NCBI GenBank assembly: GCA_000350305.1
Contig: CP002916.1
Location: forward strand, 1,364,001-1,428,000
Direction of reading: 5' to 3'
Length of the DNA stretch: 64,000 nt
Source of the DNA: Thermoplasmatales archaeon BRNA1
GTDB lineage: Archaea > Thermoplasmatota > Thermoplasmata > Methanomassiliicoccales > Methanomethylophilaceae
Shown: piece after piece, positions 9,445 through 18,000 of the stretch
How the letters are laid out: each line of letters starts with the position of its first letter
Position numbering within the stretch: the stretch's first letter is position 1
Made by a program: the position numbers and the translations under genes
The notes under the pieces: model-generated
Told to the model about the DNA's origin: nothing
The model's database searches: none
Seen by the model: the letters and a program-made list of their open reading frames with translations, nothing else

Positions 9445-9469
9445 CCGGCCGTAAGGCCGGCCCTTTTTT
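9445..9469 (+). terminator. Hairpin/T-run terminator of apt
   Basis: CCGGCC-GTAA-GGCCGG (9445-9460) is followed by TTTTTT at 9464-9469, just before the oppositely oriented tRNA-Arg. Confidence 0.7.
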
Positions 9470-9482
9470 CTCGAAAACCAGG

Positions 9483-9557
9483 AGGGCTTGCCGGGATTCG
9501 AACCCGGGTGGTCGGCTCCGAAGGCCGGCAGGATAATCCTGGCTACCTCACAAGCCC
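9483..9557 (-). tRNA. tRNA-Arg (anticodon TCG)
   Basis: The minus strand folds into a cloverleaf. The acceptor pairs GGGCTTG with CAAGCCC, the anticodon loop CTTCGGA gives anticodon TCG (reads CGA/CGG), and the T-loop contains TTCGAAT. CCA is not encoded. A TATA-like GTTTATACC at about 9579-9587 lies 27 nt upstream. Confidence 0.93.
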
Positions 9558-9636
9558 GCCTATCAATCAACTGAGCGGTATAAACGTATTCACTACGGAT
9601 AGGGTTTAATGATAGACCGCCCATCCACCGTACATT

Positions 9637-10683
9637 ATGTCAAAGGTAGTCATGAACGACGGTGCCGGAGGGGAGCTCATGCAGGAGTTCATCTCCAAGC
9701 ACATTACCTCTCATTTCCCGAAGATGACCGCCGAGGTCCCCCTGGATTCCCTCGACGACTCCGCGGTCGTGGACGACGTCGTCTTCACCATCGACGGACA
9801 CACCGTGCAGCCCCTGTTCTTCCCCGGAGGGGACATCGGACGCATCGCGGTCTCCGGAACCATCAACGACATCTCGGTCATGGGCGCCAAGCCCATCGGA
9901 CTCGCATCCTCCGTCATCCTCGAGGAGGGACTCGATTCCGACACTGTGGACAAGGTCATGGCTTCCATGGGCAAGACCGCGGGGGACGCGGGAGTGCCCA
10001 TCGTCACCGGAGATACCAAGGTCATGGGTGCCGGCGAGATCGACAAGATGGTCATCACCACCTCCGCCATCGGGAAGAGATGGGATGCTCTCGACCACGA
10101 CATGGAGGTCGCAAACTCCTACCGCAAGGTCGACAGCAGATGGTGCGCCGACTCCAACACCCGCCCCGGCGACGTGATCATCGTCTCCGGATACGTGGGG
10201 GACCACGGGGTGTCCCTGCTCTCCTTCCGCGAGGGATACGGATTCGAGTCCGACGTCAAGTCGGACGTCCAGCCCCTCAACAAGATGATCGAGAGGGGAC
10301 TCCGCGTCGGAGGCATCGTCGCGATGAAGGACCCCACCCGCGGAGGCCTCGCAAACACCCTCAACGAGTGGGCTGACAAATCGAAGTGCCAGCTCGACAT
10401 AAACGAGGCGGATATACCTCTCCGCGACGGAGTGGTCTCCGCCTGTGAGCTGCTCGGGATCGAGCCCCTCAACATCGGAAACGAGGGCAAGTGCGTGATC
10501 TCCGTCGTCCCAGAGATGGCGGAGGAGGTGCTCAAGGCCATCCGCGCCACCCCCGAGGGAAAGGACGCCGCCATCATCGGAAGGGCATCCGAGGGACCGT
10601 CCCGCGTCGTCCTCAAGACCGAGGTAGGCGGCAGGAGGATACTCGAACCCCCGTCCGGCGACCCCGTCCCCAGGATCTGCTAA
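9637..10683 (+). CDS. hypE: Hydrogenase maturation factor HypE
   Basis: HypE dehydrates the carbamoyl group received from HypF into the thiocyanate that supplies the CN ligands of the [NiFe] hydrogenase active site. The 348-residue protein has the AIR-synthase-related fold with the SGTINDISVMGAKP motif and ends in PRIC, the family C-terminus whose terminal cysteine carries the modification. TTTAAT about 27 nt upstream of ATG 9637 suggests a leaderless mRNA. hypB is also in this window (23147) but not adjacent, so hyp genes are dispersed here. Confidence 0.95.
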   Translation: MSKVVMNDGAGGELMQEFISKHITSHFPKMTAEVPLDSLDDSAVVDDVVFTIDGHTVQPLFFPGGDIGRIAVSGTINDISVMGAKPIGLASSVILEEGLDSDTVDKVMASMGKTAGDAGVPIVTGDTKVMGAGEIDKMVITTSAIGKRWDALDHDMEVANSYRKVDSRWCADSNTRPGDVIIVSGYVGDHGVSLLSFREGYGFESDVKSDVQPLNKMIERGLRVGGIVAMKDPTRGGLANTLNEWADKSKCQLDINEADIPLRDGVVSACELLGIEPLNIGNEGKCVISVVPEMAEEVLKAIRATPEGKDAAIIGRASEGPSRVVLKTEVGGRRILEPPSGDPVPRIC

Positions 10684-10684
10684 A

Positions 10685-10700
10685 CCCCGTAATCACGGGG
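10685..10700 (+). terminator. Hairpin after hypE
   Basis: CCCCGT-AATC-ACGGGG immediately follows the hypE stop. No T-run is present, so termination is only probable. Confidence 0.4.
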
Positions 10701-10743
10701 GCGCCCGCGCATATCTTATAGGGCGTCCCCTTTCTTTTGAACC

Positions 10744-11934
10744 ATGGTCACCTTCCTTCCGTTCGCGGGATTCAGACCCGACCTCGGTGCCGGAGAGGCA
10801 ATCGCGGACCGCGTCTCGCCCCCTTACGATGTCATCAGCGACGAGGAGCTCGCGAAGCTCCAGAGCAAGCCCAACAACGTCACCAACCTCACCCTCAAGC
10901 CCGATGCGGACAAGAGGTACAAGGGGTCCAGAAAGCTCCTGGACAAGATGGTCGACGACGGCTTCCTCAAACAGGACTCGCCCTCGTTCTACATCTATGA
11001 CCAGAAGTTCACCAGCGATGGGAAGGAATACAAGCGCCGCGGACTGGTCGGGATCCTCAGGTGCGAGGACTACGACCAGGGCCACATCATCCCCCATGAG
11101 GAGACATTCTCCAAGGTCAAAGCGGACCGCCTGAACCTCCTCAGGGACATGGAAACCCACCTGGAGAGCATCTTCGGCATATTCCCCGGACTGGGCGACG
11201 AACTGAACAGGCTGGTGGACAACACCTGCCGTCTGTTGTACAGGCACGTGGACAAGGACGGCGTGGAGCACAGGTACTCCCGCATCCTCGACTCCGACGT
11301 CTGCGCCCAGATCTCCGAGAAGCTGAAGGACCAGAACATGCTCATCGCGGACGGCCACCACAGGTACGAGACCGCCCTCAACTACGCCAAGGAGAACGCC
11401 GGAGACGAAAAGAAACAGTTCGTCCTCTGCACCATGGTCGCGGCCGACGACCCCGGGCTCGTCATCTGGCCCACCCACAGGCTCGTCGACGCCGAGGACA
11501 TCGGCGAGACCTCCGCCATAAAGAAACTGGAGAAGAACGTGGCCATGAAGGAGGTCTCCGGGGAGGAGATGGAGGCCCAGCTCCCGCAGCACATGCTCGG
11601 GATGATGTTCAAGAGCGGAAGGTGCTTCCTCGTCGACCCCCTGGAGAAGGACGGGAACATCATGATGTCCCTCGACACCTACTTCGCCCAGCAGAAGATC
11701 CTCAACGGCGTCTACAAGGCCGACGAGGGCAAGAGCAAGGTATCCTTCGACGCCGAGCTTCCTTCGGTCAAGAAGGTCATGGGAGAGAAGAAGCACGATG
11801 TCGCCATCGTCCTCAACCCTCCATCCCTCAAGACCATCTGGGACCTTTCCGATCAGGGAAAGAGGATGCCCAAGAAGACCACCTACTTCTTCCCGAAGAT
11901 CTGGTCCGGCTGGGTGTTCTACTCGATGCATTAA
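10744..11934 (+). CDS. DUF1015 family protein
   Basis: A 396-residue protein of the DUF1015 family, found in archaea and many bacteria and of unknown function. Family signatures are the N-terminal RPDLGAGEAIADRVSPPYDV, a central HIIPHEETFSKVKADRL, ADGHHRYETA near residue 205, and the C-terminal FFPKIWSGWVFYSM. The histidine-rich ADGHHRYE motif looks like a catalytic or nucleotide-binding site (inference). TCTTATAGG about 27 nt before the ATG suggests a leaderless mRNA, and a clear terminator follows the stop. Confidence 0.88.
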   Translation: MVTFLPFAGFRPDLGAGEAIADRVSPPYDVISDEELAKLQSKPNNVTNLTLKPDADKRYKGSRKLLDKMVDDGFLKQDSPSFYIYDQKFTSDGKEYKRRGLVGILRCEDYDQGHIIPHEETFSKVKADRLNLLRDMETHLESIFGIFPGLGDELNRLVDNTCRLLYRHVDKDGVEHRYSRILDSDVCAQISEKLKDQNMLIADGHHRYETALNYAKENAGDEKKQFVLCTMVAADDPGLVIWPTHRLVDAEDIGETSAIKKLEKNVAMKEVSGEEMEAQLPQHMLGMMFKSGRCFLVDPLEKDGNIMMSLDTYFAQQKILNGVYKADEGKSKVSFDAELPSVKKVMGEKKHDVAIVLNPPSLKTIWDLSDQGKRMPKKTTYFFPKIWSGWVFYSMH

Positions 11935-11942
11935 ACTCCAAC

Positions 11943-11968
11943 GCGGGGGAAACCCCGCATCGTTTTTT
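11943..11968 (+). terminator. Hairpin/T-run terminator after DUF1015 gene
   Basis: GCGGGG-GAAA-CCCCGC (11943-11958) followed by TTTTTT (11963-11968). Confidence 0.7.
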
Positions 11969-12029
11969 ATAAGTACCAGCGTAGCGAAATGAAGTAGGCT
12001 GCGCTTTGAACCGAAATGAGAAAAATGAG

Positions 12030-12101
12030 AGCCGCTGGAGGGAATTGAACCCTCGGCCTACGCCTTACCAAGGCGTCGCTATACCCCTTAGCCACAGCGG
12101 C
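12030..12101 (-). tRNA. tRNA-Thr (anticodon GGT)
   Basis: The minus strand folds as a tRNA with acceptor GCCGCTG/CAGCGGC. The anticodon loop TTGGTAA gives GGT (reads ACC/ACT), and the T-loop contains TTCAATT. CCA is not encoded. Confidence 0.93.
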
Positions 12102-12190
12102 ACGGTAGTTCGCCTTATTCTTGCATTCTTATTTAATGTTTGGGTTTTTCCAAGAGTGGTTTTATCATATCGTCCGCATTTATCTCGCGC

Positions 12191-14140
12191 ATGAAGAAGG
12201 AGATGAGCTCGTTCGACGTCAGCTCGGTGGTCAGGGAGATGGCCATCCTGGAGGACGCCCACATGGACAAGATCTACCAGTGGGGAGAAGGGAACGTGCT
12301 CTTCCGCATCAACACCAAGAACGACGGCAAGGCGGACCTCTTCTTCAAGGACAAGAAGTGGCTTTTCCTGTCGCCCGACAGGCCGGAGACCCCGGAGACC
12401 CCCACTTCTTTCGCCACCTTCATGAGGAAGTACCTCACCAACGCCAGGATCGGGAAGGCATCGCAGATTGGGTTCGACCGCATCGTGACCCTCGAGGTCT
12501 TCAAGGCGGACGCCGACTACCAGATCATCTTCGAGATGTTCGGGGGAGGGAACGTCCTCCTGGTCCAGGACGGCAAGATCGTGAACTGCCTGACGCAGAG
12601 GACCTTCCGCGACAGGGCAACCAGGCCCGGCGAGGACTACGTCATGCCCAAAGAGAGGTTCAACCCCCTTGCGGCCACCGAGGAGGAGTTCTCGGACGAG
12701 TTCCGCACCTCCGAGGGGGACACCGTCAGGACCCTCGCCACCGTCACAAACCTGGGAGGACAGTACGCCGAGGAGGTGTGCGCCAGGTCCGGTGTGGACA
12801 AGACCCTCCCTGCCGCGGAACAGGGCGATGGCGAGATCAAATCCATGTACGAGGCCCTCCACGCCATCGTCGAGGACATCAAGGAGCACCCCCAGCCCAC
12901 CGTCTTCCGCTACGATGGAAAGATCGAGGACATCGCCCCCGTGGACATGAAAGTCCACGACGGCTGCGAGAAGCAGCCCTACGATTCCATATCCAAGGCC
13001 ATCGGCGCTTTCATCGCCGAGGCCGCCATGCAGCAGAAGGTCGAGAGGACCGACCCCGAGATCGAGAAGCTCAAGAGGAGGATCGAGAAACAGCAGGAGA
13101 CCGTGGACGAGTACACAGTCAACGCCGAGCGTCTCAAGACTCAGGCCGATTCGCTGTACACCGAGTACAAGAAGGTCTCCGAGCTCCTCGCCGTGCTGGG
13201 GGAACAGAGCAAAAAGCTCTCCTGGGAGAAGCTCACTGAGGGCGCGCTGAAGATCCCCTACGTCGCCTACATCGACCCCTCAAAGAACACCGTCGCGGTA
13301 AGGATCGGCCTCCTGGAGATCGAGCTCGACTACACCAAGAACATCGACGCCAACGCCTCGGACATCTATGCGAAGGGAAAGGAGCAGTCCGAGAAGGCCG
13401 CCAACGCCATGAAGGCCCTGAACGACTCCAGGGAGGAGCTCGGAAAGAAAGAGAAGGGCTTCGAGAAGGTCAAGGCAGCGGAACTCTCCAAGGCTGCGCC
13501 CACCAAGAGGTTCTGGTTCGAGGCGTTCAAATGGTTCATCACCTCCGAGGGCAGGCTCGCACTTGCCGGAAGGGACACGCATTCCAACGACTCCGTCGTC
13601 AAGAAGCACATGAAGGAGAAGGACATCTACGCCCACGCAGACATCCACGGAGCCCCCTCCGTCGTTCTCAAGGAGGGATTATCCGCCACCCCGGACGAGT
13701 TCCGCGAGGCCTGCTGGTTCGCTCTGGCACAGTCCAAGGCATGGACGGCGGGATCCCCCGAGGGGGGTGCCTTCTGGGCATATCCCGACCAGGTCTCCAA
13801 GACTCCCAACGCGGGAGAGTTCGTCCCCCGCGGCGCCTTCATAATCCGCGGGAAGAGGAACTGGGAGTACCACATCCCTCTCGAGATGGGGATCGGCGAG
13901 ATCTACTACCAGAACGCCCGCAAGGTCATGTGCGCCCCCACCCCCGTGATCGAGAAGATGTCCGAGAGGTACTTCGTGATCAAGCCCTCCAAGGTCAAGA
14001 ACGGAAGGATGGCCGGCGACATCGCCAAGGCGTTCGAGGTGCCCGAGGAGGAGGTCTCCAGGATCCTCCCGCCGGGTTCGGTCGAGATCGTCCGCAAGGT
14101 CTGGCCCAAGGACGACGAGGAAGAATCCGAGTCGGAATGA
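12191..14140 (+). CDS. NFACT/Rqc2-family ribosome quality-control protein
   Basis: A 649-residue homologue of Rqc2/NEMF and bacterial RqcH, which bind stalled large ribosomal subunits and add a C-terminal tail to the nascent chain. The N-terminal NFACT-N domain carries the Asp-Arg pair (D96-R97 in GFDRIVTLE) that RqcH needs for tailing. A charged coiled-coil follows near residues 285-350, and the NFACT-R/DUF814 domain starts near residue 440 (RFWFEAFKWF, then HADIHGA). The C-terminal tail is acidic. ATG 12191 is chosen because TTTTATCAT lies about 26 nt upstream, giving a leaderless mRNA. A longer version starting at 12140 would include the promoter. Confidence 0.9.
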   Translation: MKKEMSSFDVSSVVREMAILEDAHMDKIYQWGEGNVLFRINTKNDGKADLFFKDKKWLFLSPDRPETPETPTSFATFMRKYLTNARIGKASQIGFDRIVTLEVFKADADYQIIFEMFGGGNVLLVQDGKIVNCLTQRTFRDRATRPGEDYVMPKERFNPLAATEEEFSDEFRTSEGDTVRTLATVTNLGGQYAEEVCARSGVDKTLPAAEQGDGEIKSMYEALHAIVEDIKEHPQPTVFRYDGKIEDIAPVDMKVHDGCEKQPYDSISKAIGAFIAEAAMQQKVERTDPEIEKLKRRIEKQQETVDEYTVNAERLKTQADSLYTEYKKVSELLAVLGEQSKKLSWEKLTEGALKIPYVAYIDPSKNTVAVRIGLLEIELDYTKNIDANASDIYAKGKEQSEKAANAMKALNDSREELGKKEKGFEKVKAAELSKAAPTKRFWFEAFKWFITSEGRLALAGRDTHSNDSVVKKHMKEKDIYAHADIHGAPSVVLKEGLSATPDEFREACWFALAQSKAWTAGSPEGGAFWAYPDQVSKTPNAGEFVPRGAFIIRGKRNWEYHIPLEMGIGEIYYQNARKVMCAPTPVIEKMSERYFVIKPSKVKNGRMAGDIAKAFEVPEEEVSRILPPGSVEIVRKVWPKDDEEESESE

Positions 14141-14183
14141 ATGGACTGACGTCGGTACGGATGCCAAACCGAAAAAGAAGGTA

Positions 14184-14260
14184 TGGCGGACGTACTGGGA
14201 TTCGAACCCAAGTCAAAAGCTCCGCAAGCTCTCAGGATATCCAAGCTACCCCATACGTCC
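14184..14260 (-). tRNA. tRNA-Arg (anticodon GCG)
   Basis: The minus strand folds with acceptor GGACGTA/TACGTCC. The anticodon loop TTGCGGA gives GCG (reads CGC/CGT), and the T-loop contains TTCGAAT. The discriminator G at 14187 is followed by an encoded CCA (14186-14184). Confidence 0.92.
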
Positions 14261-14309
14261 GTGTATTTTGTGCGGACCGATCCTTCCGGACCGGTAAACG
14301 GTTTGCGCT

Positions 14310-14501
14310 TCAAGCCTCGCTGTGAGACAGGTAGCGGGTGATGTATCCGGCGATCTTGTTCCTCATGGGAACGTAGGCGACATCGGTCAGGGCTGCAACC
14401 ATCTCTTTGTTGTTGTTGAAGTCCCTGTTGAAGGCCTGCGGGTACTTGTTGACCAGCTCGATGGATACACGCTTGATGTAAGTGGGTCTGATTCTTCCCA
14501 T
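14310..14501 (-). CDS. rps17e: Small-subunit ribosomal protein S17e
   Basis: A 63-residue archaeal/eukaryotic-type ribosomal protein. The start MGRIRPTYIKR and the ending KIAGYITRYL are diagnostic of eS17. ATG 14501 is preferred over the in-frame GTG 14510 because GGTGAT just upstream serves as Shine-Dalgarno sequence. It has its own TATA-like CTTTTAAATAAAG (about 14538-14550), so it may be transcribed separately from thyX upstream. Confidence 0.95.
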   Translation of the reverse strand: MGRIRPTYIKRVSIELVNKYPQAFNRDFNNNKEMVAALTDVAYVPMRNKIAGYITRYLSHSEA

Positions 14502-14561
14502 ATCTATCACCGTGTGATATGCGTGTGATGAATATGCTTTATTTAAAAGATTGCCCGCGCG

Positions 14562-15233
14562 TCAAGGCTTCTTTTCCTTGTTCCAGGGATGGCCGCAGCA
14601 CTTGGAACCCTCGGGACACGGCCCCCTGGCGCATGCGGGGCCGGCCCCCCTGAAGATCGCAGGGGACACCTTCTGTACGAGCTCGAGCATCTGCTTGGCC
14701 ATCTCGCGGATCTCCCACTGGGCCCTGTTGCAGCAACGGAGGTTGAAGAAGTGCCAGAGTTCCCTCGCGTTCATGGTGATGGTTATGTTGGTGGTGCATC
14801 CGTTGGGGAGAACGTATCTCGCGTCCTCGGCGGGGATCCCCATGTCCTCCAGCTTCCCATAGGCCTTCCAGATGGCGTCCATGGTATCCAGGTAGAGTTT
14901 CTCCGCCTCGGGATTCCCCTTGACGGTCTCGGGGACGACAAAGGTGGGATCCTTCAGGGAAACATACCTCTGGCTCTGTTGGGAGAACGAGGCAATCCTG
15001 TGCCTGACGAGCTGGTGGGTGAGGGACCTGGAGACACCCTCCACGGAGAAGGTGAAGTTGGCGTGCTCGATGACGGAGTGGTGCCCCATGGAGACGACGT
15101 GGGAGAGGAACTCCTCCGGGTTCTTGACGGTGTCCCTCAGTTCCGATGCGCCCTTGTCCGAGTAACAGGAACGCGCGGCGGCCGCGCAGATGCGGTCTGC
15201 GTCCTGAGTGTATGCGAGCAGCGTTACCTTCAT
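14562..15233 (-). CDS. thyX: FAD-dependent thymidylate synthase ThyX
   Basis: Makes dTMP from dUMP using methylenetetrahydrofolate or a methanogen pterin equivalent, with FAD. The 223-residue product contains the ThyX motif as RHRIASFSQQSQRY (residues 77-90), close to RHRxxSxNxxSxRY with Gln in the Asn position. The C-terminus is cysteine-rich (CARGPC, then KCCGHP), an addition not needed for catalysis that could bind a metal. Its ATG overlaps the TGA of the upstream TraB-family gene (ATGA), so the two are translationally coupled. Confidence 0.95.
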   Translation of the reverse strand: MKVTLLAYTQDADRICAAAARSCYSDKGASELRDTVKNPEEFLSHVVSMGHHSVIEHANFTFSVEGVSRSLTHQLVRHRIASFSQQSQRYVSLKDPTFVVPETVKGNPEAEKLYLDTMDAIWKAYGKLEDMGIPAEDARYVLPNGCTTNITITMNARELWHFFNLRCCNRAQWEIREMAKQMLELVQKVSPAIFRGAGPACARGPCPEGSKCCGHPWNKEKKP

Positions 15234-15985
15234 TCGTCTCCTCCCTCCCAAATCTCCGTCTTGATCCTGTTGAGCTGATCGGGGTCGGATAGTTCTCTGA
15301 GCCTTATAACCCTCTTCTCCGACTCCTGCGGAATCAGTTTGAGCAGACCGTCCACGTGGCCGTCCCCGACCACGACGATGACGTTGCTGTGGGTTTCCAT
15401 GACCTCCCTGATCTTCGCGGCCATGTACTCGTTGCGCTCGTCGATGAGCACGCGGACGAGGGTCGGGTACTTCCTCCTGAAGTCCTCCACATAAGCCGCC
15501 TCGTCCTTGGAGTAGTCCTTCTGAGTCTTCCCGACCTTCCTCTTGCCCCCAATCTTGTCGGAGATCTGCGAGAAACGGTAGCGGAGACGCTCCATGGTGC
15601 CCATCTCGTTCCACATTTTCGCCATGACCTGCTGGGCATCCTTGTCGATGCAGAAAATGTGGGCGTCAAGCGCCTTCCCGGCGGTGACGGCGGCGAGCAT
15701 GTCCGCCCCCGGCTGGCTGCCGTGCTCCCTGGACATCCTCTCCTGGTACCTGGCGTTCTTGCGATACACCGGCGGGGCATTCTTCATGTGCCCCTTGGGG
15801 GTGCCGTCGGACTCGATGCCCCTAGCCTCGAGGTCCTTCTTCACGGCCTCCCTGTCGCCGATGAGGGCGTGGTAGCGGAGGTCGTCCAGCTCCACGCAGA
15901 CCGCGTCGGGCCACAGATGCTTCACGATGAACGCGACCGAATCGCCGATCTTGAAAACGTGGCCGGTGCCGATGATCGTGAGCAT
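15230..15985 (-). CDS. TraB/GumN-family protein
   Basis: A 251-residue soluble protein of the TraB superfamily (erythromycin-esterase/EreA-like fold). It has the N-terminal IGTGHVF and the C-terminal VVGDGHVDGL motifs, whose Gly-His elements are the conserved putative metal or catalytic residues. The eukaryotic and enterococcal members have diverse roles, and the function here is unknown. It lacks the transmembrane helices that some archaeal TraB proteins carry. ATG 15985 is about 27 nt downstream of a TATA-like element. It overlaps thyX by four bases. Confidence 0.82.
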   Translation of the reverse strand: MLTIIGTGHVFKIGDSVAFIVKHLWPDAVCVELDDLRYHALIGDREAVKKDLEARGIESDGTPKGHMKNAPPVYRKNARYQERMSREHGSQPGADMLAAVTAGKALDAHIFCIDKDAQQVMAKMWNEMGTMERLRYRFSQISDKIGGKRKVGKTQKDYSKDEAAYVEDFRRKYPTLVRVLIDERNEYMAAKIREVMETHSNVIVVVGDGHVDGLLKLIPQESEKRVIRLRELSDPDQLNRIKTEIWEGGDE

Positions 15986-16084
15986 GATGCATCCCCGTAT
16001 GGCACGGGACGTATTATCGTTACCGTTTTGCTGATGAGTCCAACATCAGTAGCCTTTAACCTCTCGCTACGCAGTCTTTCACTC

Positions 16085-16327
16085 ATGTCCGAACCGATTA
16101 CCGAGAACGAGGTCCTCGAGGTGCTCAGGGAGAACCCCATGATCTGCACCAGGGCCATGATCAAGAAGCTCCGCCCGGACGATTTCGAGCACGGCACCGG
16201 GGACGCCTACAGGGCGCACCTGGATTCCCTCAAGCCCCTCCTCATGTCCATGTGGAGCCGCGGGATCATCGTCTCATCGAAGACTCAGTGCTGCACCTTC
16301 AACCTGAAGCAGTGGCAGCTCGCGTGA
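16085..16327 (+). CDS. Small hypothetical protein, possible winged-helix fold
   Basis: An 80-residue protein of unknown function. The order of helices ('LEVLRENPMICTRAMIKKL' then a long helix ending 'WSRGIIVSS') suggests a winged-helix or swapped-hairpin domain. No metal site or enzyme motif is visible, apart from a CC pair near the end. GCCTTTAACC about 27 nt upstream of ATG 16085 supports a leaderless gene. The HAD phosphatase gene starts 32 nt after its stop and has its own TATA box. Confidence 0.7.
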   Translation: MSEPITENEVLEVLRENPMICTRAMIKKLRPDDFEHGTGDAYRAHLDSLKPLLMSMWSRGIIVSSKTQCCTFNLKQWQLA

Positions 16328-16359
16328 ATTTGATTTATACCCTGCACGATAACCCTCCC

Positions 16360-17025
16360 ATGCGCAGACAGTACGACCTCGTGTGTTTCGACATGGACGG
16401 GACCCTCACCAAGATGAGGAGCTCCTGGAAGTGGATACACGACTGCCTCGGGGTGGACAGCGAGCCCAACTACCAGGCTTTCCTCAGGCAAGAAATAGAC
16501 GAGGACGAGTTCATGCGCAGGGACATCGCCCTGTGGACCGGTAAGAGACCGGGCTTCTCCGAGGGCGACCTGATACACTGCTTCCAGGACATGCCCCTCA
16601 TCGACGGCATTCAGGAAACCGTCGCATCCCTGCAGGAGTGCGGGATGAAGTGTGTCATCATCTCCGGCGGGATCGACCTGGCGGCGAAGATGCTGATGAA
16701 CGAGTTCGGATTCGACGACTGCGTCGCCGACCACGTGGTCACCAACCCCGACGGCACCTTAGCGGGATACGGCGAGAAGATCGTAGACCTCGCGGACAAG
16801 GGGGTTTGGGTCACCGAGTACCAGAAGCGCTACGGCACCACTCCCGGGAGGACGGTCTCCATCGGGAACTCCTTCACGGACATCCCCATGTTCAGGAGGT
16901 CCGGGAGGTCAATCGCCTTCAACCCCATGGACGAGTACACCAGCGGAGCCGCCACCGATGTGGTGAAGTCGGACAACATCGCGGATGTCCTGGACCTTCT
17001 CCTGCCAGGCGACGGCGGGAACTGA
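16360..17025 (+). CDS. HAD-superfamily phosphatase, phosphoserine-phosphatase-like
   Basis: A 221-residue HAD hydrolase. Motif I is FDMDGTLT (residues 9-16), motif II is IISGG near 102, and motif III/IV is IGNSFTDIPMF near 167. The long cap insertion and ISGG motif match the SerB-like HAD-IB group, so phosphoserine phosphatase is possible but not provable from motifs. TTTATA at 16333-16338 lies 27 nt before the ATG, indicating a leaderless mRNA. It converges with the zinc-finger gene on the other strand, with one base between the stops. Confidence 0.82.
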   Translation: MRRQYDLVCFDMDGTLTKMRSSWKWIHDCLGVDSEPNYQAFLRQEIDEDEFMRRDIALWTGKRPGFSEGDLIHCFQDMPLIDGIQETVASLQECGMKCVIISGGIDLAAKMLMNEFGFDDCVADHVVTNPDGTLAGYGEKIVDLADKGVWVTEYQKRYGTTPGRTVSIGNSFTDIPMFRRSGRSIAFNPMDEYTSGAATDVVKSDNIADVLDLLLPGDGGN

Positions 17026-17026
17026 A

Positions 17027-17698
17027 TCACTCGTCGTCGAAGTCCATGACGGCCTCGTCGGAGAACTCCTCGAAGGAACCGTCCTCGGACTCGGTCTGAC
17101 CGTGGCGGACGATCTTCGCGTAGATGCGCGAGATGTCCCTTGCCTCCGCGCTTCCGCGGCGCAGGAGCTTCTCCTTGGTCTTGATGGTGGTGATGACCGC
17201 GTCCCACTTGTCGAAGTGCATCATCATGCCGACGGCGAACTCGTCGTCGGGCTCCGCCTCGGTGTACATGGGATAGGTGCGGGTGTTGTCGTTGACGGAC
17301 ACCTTGACCTGCAGGACGTCGTAATCCTTCACCCAAAGCTCCTTGATTTCGGTAGCCTGGCACTTCTTCCTCTTGTTGGACATCCCCTTGTCGATGATCT
17401 GCGTGATGCAGACGTTCCTGCCGTCGTCCAGCTGGAACTCGTCGCCCACCTCCAGTATCTCCGATTCCAGAAGGACGGTCTCGGTGCTGTCGGTGGTGTC
17501 GGCGGTGCTGACCATGACCTTGACGGTCAGGGGCTTGGGCAGACGGATGGTACCGGTGAAGACCCTGCCGCACTCGGTGCACCTGAAGGTGCCCGTGACG
17601 TTGGAGTTGCCGAGCCTAGCTTTCAGTATCTTGTGCTCGGTGGTGTCCCTGCAGTCGGGGCATTCATAGACGATCGTGTCGGGTAACTCGTCTGCCAT
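17027..17698 (-). CDS. HVO_0476-type archaeal zinc-finger protein
   Basis: A 223-residue protein of a widespread euryarchaeal family of unknown role. The N-terminal zinc ribbon has CPDC (13-16) and CTEC (40-43). A beta-rich domain containing LEVGDEFQLDDG and a long C-terminal region with an acidic tail follow. ATG 17698 is chosen because it gives the family N-terminus. A TATA-like TTTTAAATA lies about 30 nt upstream. Confidence 0.85.
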   Translation of the reverse strand: MADELPDTIVYECPDCRDTTEHKILKARLGNSNVTGTFRCTECGRVFTGTIRLPKPLTVKVMVSTADTTDSTETVLLESEILEVGDEFQLDDGRNVCITQIIDKGMSNKRKKCQATEIKELWVKDYDVLQVKVSVNDNTRTYPMYTEAEPDDEFAVGMMMHFDKWDAVITTIKTKEKLLRRGSAEARDISRIYAKIVRHGQTESEDGSFEEFSDEAVMDFDDE

Positions 17699-17794
17699 TT
17701 CGATCACTTGTTCGATAGATATCTGATATTTAAAACCTCGAAGACCGTACAAATAACATGATTTCCCCTAAATAATCGATAAACTGATGCTAAA

Positions 17795-17944
17795 ATGGAT
17801 GGAATGTACCTAACATATATTGATGAATCTGGGAAAGCAGACCGCAATCGCCCAGAACCAGAATATGTTCTAGCATCTCTGACTATAAACGAATCAGTCT
17901 GGAGAGACATCGATAACAGGGTGCGTATTCTGAAAGAACAATAG
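17795..17944 (+). pseudogene. Remnant of a DUF3800 protein gene
   Basis: A 49-codon fragment begins MDGMYLTYIDESGKAD and continues to VLASLTINESVWRDIDNR, which is the recognisable N-terminus of DUF3800 proteins (RNase H-like fold, common in mobile and defence islands). It stops at TAG 17942-17944. In-frame DUF3800-like sequence (PQSLELKKYDLATNN) continues for about 22 codons and then runs into the end of the neighbouring hydrolase gene, so most of the gene is lost. Its codons (CTA, ATA, TAT, AGA) and low GC differ from all neighbours, a sign of foreign origin. The 302-base gap around it holds no other gene. Confidence 0.7.
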
Positions 17945-18000
17945 CCACAGAGTCTCGAGTTAAAAAAATATGACCTTGCAACAAATAATCGTTATACCCT

